Part shown: one piece after another, positions 52,051 through 63,946 of the stretch | How positions within the stretch are numbered: position 1 is the first letter of the stretch | Layout: each line of letters begins with the position of its first letter | Assembly (NCBI RefSeq): GCF_910592395.1 | Contig: NC_088310.1 | Span: 2,115,501 to 2,179,500 of the forward strand | Source of the DNA: Lineus longissimus | Lineage: Eukaryota; Nemertea; Pilidiophora; Heteronemertea; Lineidae | Reading direction: 5' to 3' | DNA length: 64,000 nt | The notes under the pieces: generated by a model | Seen by the model: only the letters and a program-made list of their open reading frames with translations | Databases searched by the model: none | What the model was told of the DNA's origin: nothing | Made by a program: the position numbers and the translations under genes

Positions 52051-54008
52051 CGCTGGTAACGTCACGAGATATACAAGCTTATTTTATCAGAAATTATAGA
52101 AGCACGTGTAAGTTCATCTTTATAGTGGGTATTTGTCCTGGAGGAAGTTGGGGAAAAACTGTATATACTATAGACCCTATATCAAGGCTTCATGAATATT
52201 TGTAAATGCAATGTAATTTCTATATTACACTCCATGTGAGGCCAAAATGAAAGATTATAACCGCATTACCCTTGCAACAAGATGTAAAAATGGCCAGGAT
52301 ATATCAAGTATTGATAATCTATAATTGAATATCGATACGAGGTTTTCAAGAGACTGATAAGTGATATTTCAATACACAGAGAAAAAAAACTCATACAATT
52401 TGAGTTGCATTTAAGAAATGATCACATAATCGCACTAACCGGCTGAGGGACATCAACTAACACAATAGGTTATCAATATTGGATAAAAAGTCGTTAGTTT
52501 ATGCTTTTTACATGTCATCTTTCATTGTGCAATATGAACTTTTTGTCACCCAATAACATTAGGTAAGGAATTATCATTATTATGTATAACGCGTTTCATA
52601 TATCAATCTTTTGCTGTTTGGTATGACTATCGTGACCTGTCCGATCCCACAATGACGTTCAATTACGTTTGTGATATCATTAAAAGCTTACGCGGCACAG
52701 ACTGCAGGATTGCCAAAGTATTATTATGCCTATTAATTCGAATAAAAACAATTTTGCCATGGGTGCGTAATAATAACAAGTCCTAAAATTATGACTGTGA
52801 CCCGCCGTTTTTATATGCTTACCCGACGTGGTACCAATGAATATGAAGGTAGATTCTGATTCATCAGATTCAGCTGGTGTCATCAGCTGAATGTGATGAA
52901 GACAAATAACTCACTGGCTGGGTGATGAACGCAGCGTAAGTGACTACTTGAATGACCTGGTACATCTTCAATATCTATTTCTAACATGAGCAACGGAAAC
53001 TGGACTGACAGCCACGCGTCTTAATACCAGCAGCAAAAAAGCAAGCGTGAAAGGTAGTACAATACTGACATCTAAGCATAATCTTACGGGGTTAAATTGA
53101 ACATTAGCCAACATTTTGCCACAAAACAGCATAAGTAATTGCTAATACCATGATTGCCAACCAGTTGCAACTCCTTACATGAATGGTGTTCTTCAATGGA
53201 AATTACAAGAAAGAAATAATTCCCTGTAATACTTACATTATAGTCACGATGAATGGGTCAGTGGTTTCGATGCTGGCGAAATTCCCGATGTTGTAATGAA
53301 ATTGACGGTTCCTTCAGCTAGGCTTGAGTTTGGCAACTGATGAACCTGCATGCTTCCAGCCAGCTATATTTTGTCCAGGGGTCGTGACCTGTCCACGACC
53401 TCTCACCAACAGGGGAAATCCGTGACGTATATACTAGGGCTCCTACGTTTATAAATAATCTCTAATGAGATTGGTCAATATGTGGGCAATCCCCAAACGT
53501 CATGGTAGAGATTCCTGCCCTGCTGACCAGGTTACCTGTGTCACTTACACACTTACGTAACCAATAGTGGAGAGGTCAGAGCAGGTTATAGTAGGAAGGG
53601 AGATTGGGCTTGAATTACCATTTAGGAAACAATAATAGTTGGGTTACCGCACGGCTGCTGGCCTCTGAGCGACCTTCGTCGCCTCTCTGGCGCAGGGTTG
53701 TGATGGTATGCTGTGGGACCAGCATTACGTAATCATGATGGGGACCATTATTACGCAATCTCGGGATTAGGAGAGAAAACAAAATCTTGTATCGAATTTA
53801 GGCACTAGATTCGGGGGGCATGACCTCTGATGGTGAAATTATGAGCTTTCGCAACATCATGAACCCGGAGGCTTTTTTTGAGTCAATTGCATGGCTCTGC
53901 GTAGTTCTGTTCTATTTGATTGGCGGTGTCAACTGACAAGCTGCTACAAAATAAGCTATCGAAGTGCTTGATTTGGGAAATTTCGAAAACAAAAGTTGGC
54001 CTTTCGGC

Positions 54009-54036
54009 GTACGCGTACGCGTACACGTACACGTAT
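54009..54036. repeat. Alternating purine-pyrimidine tract (CGTACG/CGTACA)
   Basis: CGTACGCGTACGCGTACACG continues as TACACGTA, an unbroken purine-pyrimidine alternation of about 28 bp that could adopt Z-DNA. Confidence 0.75.
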
Positions 54037-54204
54037 TCTAACCCTCAGTATAAGAAAACGTAGCCGCCTTTTCGGCATAGTGAAAGTCCTCTCCTTTCAG
54101 GCGGATGGATATACGCACAACGACGGTGTATCGGCATGCCTTTTCGGACGCATATAGGCGATAACTCAATGGTACCGTATTAACTCACATTATTCTCACC
54201 TAGA

Positions 54205-54276
54205 GGCTCTATGGCCAAGTGGTAAGGCGTCGGTCTCGTAAACCGAAGATCGCGGGTTCAAGTCCCGCTGGAGCCT
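54205..54276 (+). tRNA. tRNA-Thr (CGT), copy 2
   Basis: Differs from copy 1 at one base, in the T-loop (GGTTCAAGTCC for GGTTCAAATCC). Anticodon CGT; a T5 run follows directly. Flanks are unrelated to copy 1 beyond the tRNA, so this is not a recent block duplication. Confidence 0.95.
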
Positions 54277-57200
54277 TCTTTTTCGCCGTTCTCACTTTCC
54301 ATAATATTGTGGTATCTTTTTCAATTACTTGACATACTGTCCGTAATACGAAACAGTAGATAGACTTTTATTTTTGCAATTAGTTGCAAGATGCCCTTGG
54401 CCGGCAAGCCCTCATGACTCATTTCAACCGACGTATGTAGGCTAAGTCTCGATGAAATAGCAGTTTTGACCGGCTGATTGAGTACGAGATTGAGTGATTA
54501 TTGTAGGAAGCAATGACACCTAATATATAAGGGACATTTAAAGTCAATTTAAACATATCGCCAATGAATATCATAATTGCAACTGACCAAACAGCGGTTA
54601 GTCATGTGAGTCACATATACATGTAATAGATAAAAACTAGCCTTGCATTTATTCTTGCTCAACCAGCGGTAGGACATGAGTTTGGCAAGAAACATTTTAT
54701 CAGTCTCGTTTTCAGTGTGCATGATCGTAACCCTTGATGATATGCCGGGTGTCTGTAAATCGAGAAATCAACAAATCAAGAAATAAAATCTCGTAAAATG
54801 CAAAAATGAGATTTGTACCACATATCCCTCTCCGGGATCGCGTTGCATTGTTTATGGTCCAATACGCAATTCCGATTTTGTTTGTAAGTTCTCTCAGTTT
54901 TGTATTTAATTAGCACCTGGAGATGCTATCATGATATAGAAGCACTCAGAAGCCATAAACTCAAGGTATACAGAGATGGAACGATATCGGCGAACTGCGA
55001 CATTGATGTCGTGTTACATCACCGGAGCGTTGAAAATGGACAAGTATATAATACATTGTATAACCTTTGCAAAGTTCAACCTTAATGGTCAAGTTATCAC
55101 TGGCTCAATAACCCAACGAATGTTGCATTAGAGCAGTAGTAAGGTTGGAATCATTAACAGCCGATGGACGGAAAGTTCGAACGTTGATACCAAGAATGAA
55201 AATAGAACGAACAATATTTGCAAGTTTGCTTAGCCATGGGGGCACTATCAAACTTTGACGTCTCGTGCCACCCCTGGGATAACATGCAACACCGAGGACA
55301 GTCTGAGCATTGCCAGGGACAAAGTCACAACCTCACAACTTACTCATACACAACACTCATGAATCGCACAACACAATACAAAGCTACCACATAGAGCTTA
55401 TCAAAATGTCAAGTTGTGGTAAATACATGGCTGGGATGGACCAAAGTGGAATTAATTCTCAATCTGTGGTTGATTCTTAATCTACAGAGTCAGGCCATCA
55501 CAGAAATATGCTTTTTGATAATATATTTAAGAAAATGTGTTCTCACTGGTCAGTTTAGAACTTGTACTTTGACAGGGCCATATCAATGCGCCAGTGACGT
55601 TTTGATGGATATGGTGTACGGAAATCTTTTTTCTCAGGCAATCGGTATTGGAATTTTTTAAAACTTTATTATGCTATTGGCAAAGGGTTCTTCTTGACAC
55701 ATATAAAATTTTGTGGAGATTGATTGGTCCAATGAGTACTTTTTTTACCAAAACCTATGCACAACAATGTACACGTAATGTACACAAGTTTTTAATAGAG
55801 GACTCTGGCCTGCAGATGACAAACAAGGACATCGGTAGAACCCCTGGCACCACCAAGTTCTGCTGCTCCGATTGACGTCAAGGAACTGACGCATCACAAT
55901 CAAACAAAATACACGAATGACGAATGCAAAGGTGGCTGTGCCCACACTGTACCGTCGTCATACCTGACCTGATTCCCATTGACACATGATCTAATAAGGA
56001 TTTGTATCAAACATCGAGGGCAGATCGTGTCCTGGATGGTCCCGATCCTGATCTAATCCAGGTTATCTTTCGGTGTGGCAAGGACGACAAGACCCGGTCA
56101 CAAGAGGAGTTGACCTGAGAGGAACCTCAACACACTGGTCTTTCGTATGATCAAGAATATCAACAACGAATAAAGATTTGTCTATTTGATATTTTGTATC
56201 GATAAGATACAAGGAACTATGACGTTTCAATAGGGGAACAGAGAGAACTCTGTTTTTACTTGTTTTAGCGTTCTCTGCAGTTTAGTGGAAACACTCAGAA
56301 ACGGAAACACTCAAAAACATTACACCCGGACATGAAAGATATGAAAGATCATGGCAGTGAAAGCACAGACGAAAAGGGCCAGAATTTGAAGCCTTCCGTC
56401 AAGAAGCTGAATCTCTGCAAGGTTTGATCCTGAAAGTTGATTTGAGGGTATAATTCTAGGCCTATATACATGTACTTTAATTCTTTACCACACTCTTTGC
56501 CAGAACTATCATGTGGATAATTCTCACGCTCCGCACCAACAAGACTCAATGATCTCAATTGGTCCAACTTGTTGTCTTCGTAACAGTTATACCATTCTCT
56601 TAGCTTCAAAGACATCTGTAGGGCACTGTAAGGTCATCAGTTAGAAATATCGGACAATTTCTCCAAACATTAAAGGCATCGTGTGCCTGTAGTTTCAAAA
56701 ACTTTACCACACTTGACCCGCAAATGTTTATGATGTAGAATGCTACGTTAGCTTGATTGAATAATGTCCCCTGCCAGCAAAGGCACGGCAATCAAATTCG
56801 ATGTCTCAATGAATCTGCTCTTTTATTCAAAATGGGAAAATGCGACTTTTTTGTCGCATTATATAAGGAGGATACTAGCCCTTTAACGGAATATCGTTGA
56901 TATGAACTTGACTCTTAAGATAGCTCATATTATAGGCAATAATCAGAAATCTTTTTGATGATATAGCAGGTCATTTGAGAATTATGTGAAGAAGGCAATA
57001 AAGCCTGTAAGAAGGATTGGTCGATTGAAAGTTTAGCTGGCCACGTAAGGTGACTTCACTTATCATTCACACGGTCAGTGAGACCAGAGGGTCACCACTT
57101 TACTGCTGTTATTGTGACGCAAACGAAATCAATTAAGAACGGATTGATATCAGGAGTAAAAAAATGTCAAAGCGCCAAATCGGGGAGAAGGTCGTTGGGT

Positions 57201-57659
57201 CAGTCAGGGTCTTATGGGGAAAAATTGAATATATGAATTATCTTGGGTAATGCAGATAAATAGACTGAGTTATCATTTTTGTTTCACCCTGCATGAGACA
57301 AGTTTATTATTCCGATTCAAATAATGTTGCACATCTGTATGCGATGGCGAAAATTTGTCATGTCGGGTAACAATCACGGCGAAGGTATGAGACAGTACCG
57401 ACAGGTTCCCATGGTCCCAATGTTCTGTTGATTGTTGTGGATGATTTGAGACCAGCTATTGGCTGCTAGTGCTACGGCTAAAAATCAAACGAGGACTGAC
57501 AACGAATTTGAGGGCTTCTTTCCAAAATTACACTGTAGACAAATTGATCAAGTAAAGTATTTTTATGTAGATATTGACGTCATTTTGGTGGCACGTTTAA
57601 GATGACTGTGGTCCCAAGTAGTACTCAAGTTGTACTTAAAGAGTTGTCAGGTAGATATT
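54277..57659. other. Intergenic, no recognised gene
   Basis: Open frames at 55416-55661, 55648-55875 (plus) and 56349-56615, 56606-56791 (minus) resemble no family I know and lack convincing splice partners. Base composition is even and AT-rich. Confidence 0.4.
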
Positions 57660-58195
57660 GTGTACTGCCAGTCTCGTGAGATCAGATAACCAGCTGGCAG
57701 AGGTTGGTTGTTCCATTGTCCGTCCTTGTGAGATGATTACCACGGTACAACCAAATCAGTTGTCTTGTACAGCTAAATGACCATTTGAAGTTGTGTCAAT
57801 GACTTCCCAACCTGACCAGATAACCAGCTGGCAGATGTTGGTTGTTCCATTTTCCGTCCTTGTGAGATGATTACCACGGTACAACCAAATCAGTTGTCTT
57901 GTATCACAGTGTAATGTTGTCTTGTACAGCTAAAGGACCCTTTGAAGGTTGTGTCAATGTCTTCCCAACCTGACCAGATATCCAGCTGGAAGAGGTTGGT
58001 TGTTACGTAGGCTGTCCTGTCGTCTCCAAAGTTCATTAGCGGTAACCTTAGTGTAATTTTTAGGTTGTGTCAAGGTCTTCCCAACCTGACCAGATAACCA
58101 GCTGGCAGAGGGTAGTTGTTTCGCGTGAGAGTTTTTATGTTGTGTCAAGGCCTTCACAATCTGAATAGATAAGCAGCTGGCAGAGGTTTCCACAT
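57660..58195. repeat. Imperfect tandem repeat, 120-160 bp unit, about five copies
   Basis: Each unit contains CCAGATAACCAGCTGGCAGA then GGTTGGTTGTT; the first two also share TGAGATGATTACCACGGTAC and ACAACCAAATCAGTTGTCTTG. TTGTGTCAA(T/G)G(A/T)CTTCCCAACC links the units. The copies decay towards the right end. Confidence 0.85.
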
Positions 58196-58429
58196 CCCAC
58201 AGACCATGCAGACAGAAAGATATTGGGATTTCACCAATCGCAATTGCCGTTGCCTGTACCATGACAGAAGACGGACAATAGTGCGATGGGCTTCATGATT
58301 TTGCTTGGGTTGGGGAGTTTCTGGGCTGATAAGGGCAGACATACATTGGGTCAGGTCAAGTATTGGGGTTGAGAAAGTGTTAGGTGTTGGTGTAGGGGGC
58401 CTACCCTAAGGATAAAATAATGTGTCTCA

Positions 58430-58625
58430 ATTTCACCATGGCAATATGACAGCACTTCACCATAGTGAATTGGGACGGTGAAATATTTTACCATGGTGAG
58501 CATGGTAAATTCTACATTCATGGTGAGCATGATAAACTTTGAATTCACCATGGTGAACGCTGCATTCACCATGGTGAGCATGGTCAACTCCGATTTTACC
58601 ATGGTGAATCTGAGATTTTTTCTTA
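58430..58625. repeat. Cluster of CACCATGGTG palindromes
   Basis: Five to six units of about 30-36 bp carry CACCATGGTG or a close variant, often followed by AGCATGGT. Because the core is its own reverse complement, both strands show similar repetitive open frames (Met-Val and His-His-Gly rich), which I do not call as genes. Confidence 0.8.
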
Positions 58626-58755
58626 AGGGTCATCTCCATCCAAACCAATTCACCGACTTAACGTTGCCCTCTTTTAACAAAATAATGAAAACAGATGCAA
58701 AGACAGGAGACTAAAGACGGAATACAATGTACAGAACACAGCCTTGTTATTCATT
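58558..58755. repeat. Dispersed repeat, copy 1 (related to 60960-61093)
   Basis: It shares GCTGCATTCAC..GTGAGCAT, then GGTCATCTCCATCCAAACCA, ATTCACCGACTTAACGTTG and ACTAAAGACGGA with the second copy. This copy carries the palindrome units and an A-rich insertion. Confidence 0.75.
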
Positions 58756-59819
58756 ACACCAATTAATATTCTTATGTAAGAGTTTTTTTAATATATTTGT
58801 CATAACAATTTTACAATACCCAAAATATGGGTCATACCAGCAGACCACAGGCCTAGTCTACATATAGGCCCCTACTATAAATCAGATACTTGGTCGTGGT
58901 CAACATGACAGATTACCACTCGGAAGAGATTGTCCCCATGTTTATTAGAAATGTCTTTAGGACCGACTGACTGATGAGACTGCCCATATGATTATTGGAG
59001 ATGTCTCTTGGACAAATTTCTCTTCGAGTAATTTCTAATTGAGGAGCCAGCACAATTAAATACTCCATTGGCATGTGTGATGTTATCATCAGTATCTTTG
59101 TCATAATTCTGTATCCACTTTCATCTCGGTTGTGTTGGCATTTGTTTCAGGTATCGCACATTCCCAGAAACCCAAGTCTTATGATGGTCGCGACAAACCA
59201 ATGAAACATTAAACATCCATCTCTCATTGTTATCAAACATACAATTTGCTAATTCTCTTTGTTACAGGTTGTGGACACCGTTACTTGAATAGTGAGGCTG
59301 ATTAACCATTCAGGCGGGTAGAATACCCAGATGGGTGTGCCCGATTGTGGCAGTGAGACAGGTGCTTGACCGTCGGACTGCCACTGGCCATATGGCCATC
59401 TGAATCTCCCACGGTCCTCGCGCAGTCGCATCTGAAACGCATACAACCAGATACAACTAACACCCAAAGAAATCTCTTCAGCTTTTGTATTCACGTCGAA
59501 TGAATTAAATAATCATCATTTGAAATCTCCAAACTCTCGTAGGCTGCATTAAAAGGAATGGCTTTCACAGAGCGATCCGGGAAGAGAGTGAAGGTGGGGC
59601 GAAAGGGCACATCTCGATGCCTGGGCGATCTCGAAAAGGATCACCGCACGGGTATCTTTAAACTTTCTGACCCGATTTGACGTTATTGCGGAGGAAACCG
59701 GTGTCCCAGAAGGAAGGGAAATTGACTGGATCAGTCCAAGGGATCTGTGACCCACGACACGACAACGGAAGTAAAGTCACAATATCGGGTCGGTTCACAA
59801 TGTGGCTACAGGCATGCAA
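58756..59819. other. Intergenic, no firm gene
   Basis: The minus-strand frame at 59249-59494 has fairly protein-like content (RFRWPYGQWQSDGQAPVSLP) but no recognised family, no clear partner exon and no start context. I leave it as an unproven exon candidate. Confidence 0.3.
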
Positions 59820-59891
59820 GGCTTTGTGGCCCATTGCGAAGGGCTCTGCGTTGTAAACCGAAGATTGTAGGTTCGAAACCCGCAGAAGCAT
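59820..59891 (+). pseudogene. tRNA-Thr-like pseudogene
   Basis: The 72-nt segment aligns end to end with the tRNA-Thr genes (GGCTTTGTGGCC, GTAAACCGAAGAT, GGTTCGAAACC, AGAAGCA). The anticodon-arm 5' strand (CTGCG for TCGGT) and acceptor stem no longer pair. The anticodon position reads TGT. A T-run follows. It is a decayed tRNA copy or the head of a tRNA-derived element. Confidence 0.7.
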
Positions 59892-60663
59892 TTTTTTAAG
59901 AAACATATTGTAAAATGTCGATTATTTTTCCTTTTTTGTGTATTTCGTCATTCTTGATTTTATTTTCAATTTCGAAATAATTTGCATACCTTTATATACT
60001 CAAAAAAATCGTAGCCTTGGCTTGGTGAGACAATCATAAATTGTGATAATGTTGGCGCTTGGAAGTTGCAATATCAACATCTGGGGCGGGCGCGAAACCT
60101 AAAATCATCGAAACGTGTCCAAATGATATCACGGAAAGTTCAGCTGGCCAGTTTGCTACCCTGGTCTATTTGAACAGACCACGATAATGGCAAAGTTTCG
60201 GGCAAGTGGCCCGGGGCTCAAACGCACTCAAATACGCCAAGCATTCCGTCAAACTGCAAGTGAATTGACAATGATAACGATGAATCAAGTATAAATATCA
60301 AATGAACGATTTCCCGGCTTCTGTTAGCCTTGGCACATTGTCATGGACGCGCTGTCGGTTGAATAGATAGTTCAATCCGTCGGAACGCGGGTGACATAAT
60401 CATATAATGGAGACAGGGTGGAGTAACAAAGGATCACCTCTTCACCCCCGGTTCACCTGTCCGTGGCGTGCTCTCATGAAGAAGTAGGCAAACAATCAGA
60501 TGGGACGCTCTGTATCATTTTATGACAGCATACATCTTGAATCAGGAGCTAATTTGGTCTGATTGTGTAACAAGTGTCCAAGGCTAATTCGTTTGGAGAC
60601 TCCCTAATCGATCATTCAAAGCAATGCAACTTACAGAAAATGATGAAGAGGCGTTGGTGACAA

Positions 60664-60783
60664 TGGGTGATATGAATAAAGACTAGCAAATGCTTTTACT
60701 TCAATTTTGTACAGAAAGGCCTAGTGTAAATATACATGGAGTTTTAGATAAAAGCATTTGCTAGTCTTTATTCATATCACCCA
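60664..60783. mobile_element. Perfect 35-bp inverted repeat around a 50-bp centre
   Basis: The left arm (60664-60698), starting TGGGTGATATGAATAAAGAC, is exactly the reverse complement of the right arm (60749-60783). The arms are unmatched outside and in the centre. It is a foldback element, a recent MITE or a hairpin-forming inversion. Confidence 0.85.
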
Positions 60784-60959
60784 ATATAACGACTCATCTT
60801 ACTTTTTCTCTAGCGAATGATATTCTTTATATTCTTTAAAGTATGTCTCTCCTGGAAAATGTCATATCATTTCTTTCATTACGTGTGCGTGAGCTACGTG
60901 GCTCACGCAGTAGAGCGTCGCGTGGTCGATCCGTCAAGGAGGAATATTGTGGGGGGGGG

Positions 60960-61093
60960 CTGCATTCACAATCGTGAGCATTTTCGTTAGGGTCATCTCC
61001 ATCCAAACCAATTCACCGACTTAACGTTGTCCTCTTTAAAGGCAGGATACTAAAGACGGATTATAATTTACAGGACACAACTTTTTTATTCAT
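60960..61093. repeat. Dispersed repeat, copy 2 (related to 58558-58755)
   Basis: It shares the ordered blocks GCTGCATTCAC..GTGAGCAT, GGTCATCTCCATCCAAACCA, ATTCACCGACTTAACGTTG and ACTAAAGACGGA with copy 1 but lacks the palindrome units, having AATCGTGAGCATTTTCG instead. Confidence 0.75.
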
Positions 61094-61935
61094 AAAAAAT
61101 ATGACTCTTGTCGGCAACAAACACTCAACAGAATTTTGGCAGGCGTTTTCAAAATAACAAAAAATACAACTTGGCCTGTAAAGAGTAGAACAATTAACAG
61201 CTCGCACCAAAATCAGCATACAAGACACTAACACTATTTATTGGTGGCTCTTGCTCCGCAAAGGGCAAAAGGTGAACATAATTGATCAGTGCATGGCTAT
61301 TAATATAACAGCTTGAACACATCAGCATCTTATACTTCATTGCACGAGAAAATGGCAAAGACGGGTCTCCCAAACCTCCCGTCCTTCTGACAAGTTTTTG
61401 CCAGTGCATTGGGAGGAAGCCCCCCCCCCCCCCCTCGGACTCTCAATTAGTCCTTCCGAGACGTTTATCCCGAGGTGATGTAGTGGAACCCCCAAAACAT
61501 CTCGAGTCCTTCTGACACCTCAGTGGTGCACTAACCTCAACCATCATTACTCTTCCTATTCATGTTATTGCTAATCCCGACCATAACGCTTCCTTTTCAT
61601 CATGACGACACTGCCAGAATGACCCAGACACATTTCTTTTATTGAAAAATTAAACTGTGAGCTCATATTATCAGTTGCACCAAATATATCAGCCGGGAAA
61701 ATTGTTGTTTGTCTTCGGCGGTTTTTGCGGTTGATATGGAATAGAACAAAATCGTAACAACGATGATGGTGGACAAGAAATAGAAAGTGCAAATTTCTTT
61801 GTGAAAAATCATAATTATTGATGAATTACGTATTATTATGTCAAACGATTGATGAACAAGATGGTAGAACATTATGTCAAGGTGTCTGTCAAATAGTTTT
61901 AACCGGTCTTGAAGGTCTAGACGCCGCGTAAAGAC

Positions 61936-63946
61936 ATGAGTTCGGCGGCTAAACTGTGCCTACTGTTGTTCGGGGTGATTGCTGTGGTTCTGCTTTGTGT
62001 ATCCAATCTGTCTCTTCTGAAGGATAAAAGGCTTTTCAAGGAGTGGTGTGAGCAGTATGATATTCTTCATCTGGAGGATGTTCTTGCCTCATTTGGTAGG
62101 TCAAATATGCAAGATTATGTCGTCTTGTTTTTTCCAGCCTCGGCACCTATACTTATAGGCAAGGCCGCAAGGCTAAGCTGGTACCGTCCGTAGCCTAATT
62201 ATGGGGACTGAGCAGGGGCATGGGCTTCCAGAGCAATTTACTTCATTGGCCTTACCAGTACCTGGCACTTATAAGGAGTATGGTCTGAGGGTGTAGCCTA
62301 GTGGCTTGTGTTAGCGATGTTGGCAAGTATGCCAAACTGCTGCTGAAACCCTGAGTAGGTAGGTCATCACGGCCAACGTCTCAAGACAGTAGTTCAAAGG
62401 TCAAGGTTAAGAAAATTCATGTTTTCTCTCTCCATCTTTACCTTTAGGTGCAGGTTCCCTTGTGGAATTTCCTGAGCTGCGCCTGAATGACAACCAAAGA
62501 TTCAGGAAGTTGAGGGAAGATGAAATGGAACAGATTGAAGAGGCCATTGATGGTCTTAAGGAGAGGCTGATTGTAGAAGAATGGCTGACAGAGGTGGAAT
62601 TACACCAGTTTTATGAAAGGCATGTTGTACCATTCTATATATTTTGAAATGTTTTTTTAAGAGGACCTGACTAGGCACGGCCAAAGCCAGAGGCACAGAG
62701 GACCAATGGTTAATTCCTGACAACTTCGCTCGGGATGTACCCATGTACTGCTCAGTTGATTTATATCAGATGTGACTACCATTTTTGAGTTATTTGACTT
62801 ACTTGAATTTGACAAAGAACGGATTAGTGAGCAGCTTCTGTGATCATGCATGAAATTACTTGATTTGCTTTTCAAATTAGAATTGAGCTGTTTTGCAATA
62901 GGGCTGCCAGTGTAATTTACTCATTCAACTGTTTATTCCTCTTTTTCTCAGATCCAGGACGCATAGCGGCGTCAAGAAGTTGGAAGACTTCTTAACAATG
63001 ACCGAGACAGAGCTGTACCATGTGACTAACTCACTACCAAGTTACATTACGCTGCGTAAGGCTGTCAAGGCTCTCCGTGGTGAGCAAATTGATGTCTACA
63101 AGAAAGCTCTTTGGCAGTCCAAGTTGAATCGGTCTGGAAAGCTAGGGGTGACTGGTAAGATTTTGTCTTTGTTTTGACCAATTCTATTCAAAGTAAGCCT
63201 ATATTGATCTAGAAGCAAGTATGGATAAAATGATATGAGGATGAATAATTAGTCAGAGACGGAACAATTAAGTTAGGCACAACCATCTCATCAGTGTCTG
63301 TTTCTCTCTAACTATCGTAAATGTACTGGACCAGTGGAAGCCTGATGTATACTCTGTAAATGTTTTTCATATTCTAGGTACCTTCACCATACTAGTCACA
63401 GTGTTGGCTATCATAGGGTCCTTGTTCCTAATGGCAATGACCTCAGCCCAGGAAGCAGTTGATGACTATGGTGCGCGGAAAGCAACGCTGTTTGAGTCTT
63501 TCTTTGGGAAAGCATTGGCTCCACAATACTGTACTGTCCAGTGGAATTGGAAAGAGCCAGTCATGGTTGGCAAGACTATGTCTTTCACCATAAAAGTAAG
63601 TGGACGAGAAATTCATATACATTTGTAAAAAAATTTCAGATTCGATTGTTGTAGTTGTACCAACCGTTGTTTCAAAGTTATTCAAGAATCTTTCCCTTTC
63701 ACTTTCAGTTCTATACAAAGAATGGTAAACCATACCCAATATCCGACCTGGACCAAGTCCTGGTTGAGATCACCCTAGGTAACCTCCCTGTCGCCATCAC
63801 TGTGAAACATGGCAGCGAGGACCCAGCCAACATCAACATATCCACTGTCACATTCGCTGTCCATAAATCAGGAGTTTATAAAATTTCTGTAATGATTGGT
63901 GCTAGACATATACGAGGGAGTCCTTTTGAGAAAACTTTCAAGTCAG
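61936..63946 (+). CDS. AREL1: AREL1-like HECT E3 ubiquitin ligase, 5' part (continues beyond the window)
   Basis: Exons 61936-62095, 62448-62619, 62952-63154, 63378-63595 and 63709-63946 give 330 residues before the window ends; a donor (CAG|GTAAGT) follows the last. AREL1 (KIAA0317) is a membrane-linked ligase that ubiquitinates pro-apoptotic proteins such as SMAC; its HECT domain would lie beyond the window. Residues 227-330 match the start of its filamin-like region: PQYCTVQWNWKEP against CKVSWDWKDP, FYTKNGKPYPISDL against FYKNGQPFP, and TVTFAVHKSGVYKISV against VAFTVRKAGRYEITV. Residues about 181-201 (FTILVTVLAIIGSLFLMAMT) correspond to the known N-terminal membrane segment. Ahead of it lie about 178 residues not found in the human protein: another hydrophobic segment (5-25, AKLCLLLFGVIAVVLLCV) and charged helical segments. 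Exon 2 ends at a GC donor (GAAAG|GCATGT), the only one that keeps phase. Confidence 0.85.

Larger units (their letters stand above)
51002..54204. other. Between the two tRNA-Thr genes; no gene recognised
   Basis: It contains a G14 run at 52037-52050 and an alternating CGTACG/CGTACA tract at 54009-54036. A minus-strand frame at 52883-52800 ends in a donor-like GTAAGC but has no identifiable homologue or partner exon. Confidence 0.4.
59892..61935. other. Intergenic upstream of the AREL1-like gene
   Basis: No protein gene recognised. It holds the 60664-60783 inverted repeat, the second dispersed repeat copy and a C run at 61421-61434. Confidence 0.45.

Noticed and set aside
52800-52883. Possible first exon TPAESDESESTFIFIGTTS on the minus strand ending in GTAAGC
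   Set aside because: No downstream partner exon or homologue identified; a chance donor in AT-rich DNA is as likely.
58478-58714. Met/Val-rich frames on both strands
   Set aside because: They come from the CACCATGGTG palindrome cluster.
59249-59494. Minus-strand frame with protein-like composition
   Set aside because: No family recognised, no ATG context, no partner exon; noted only as a weak exon candidate.
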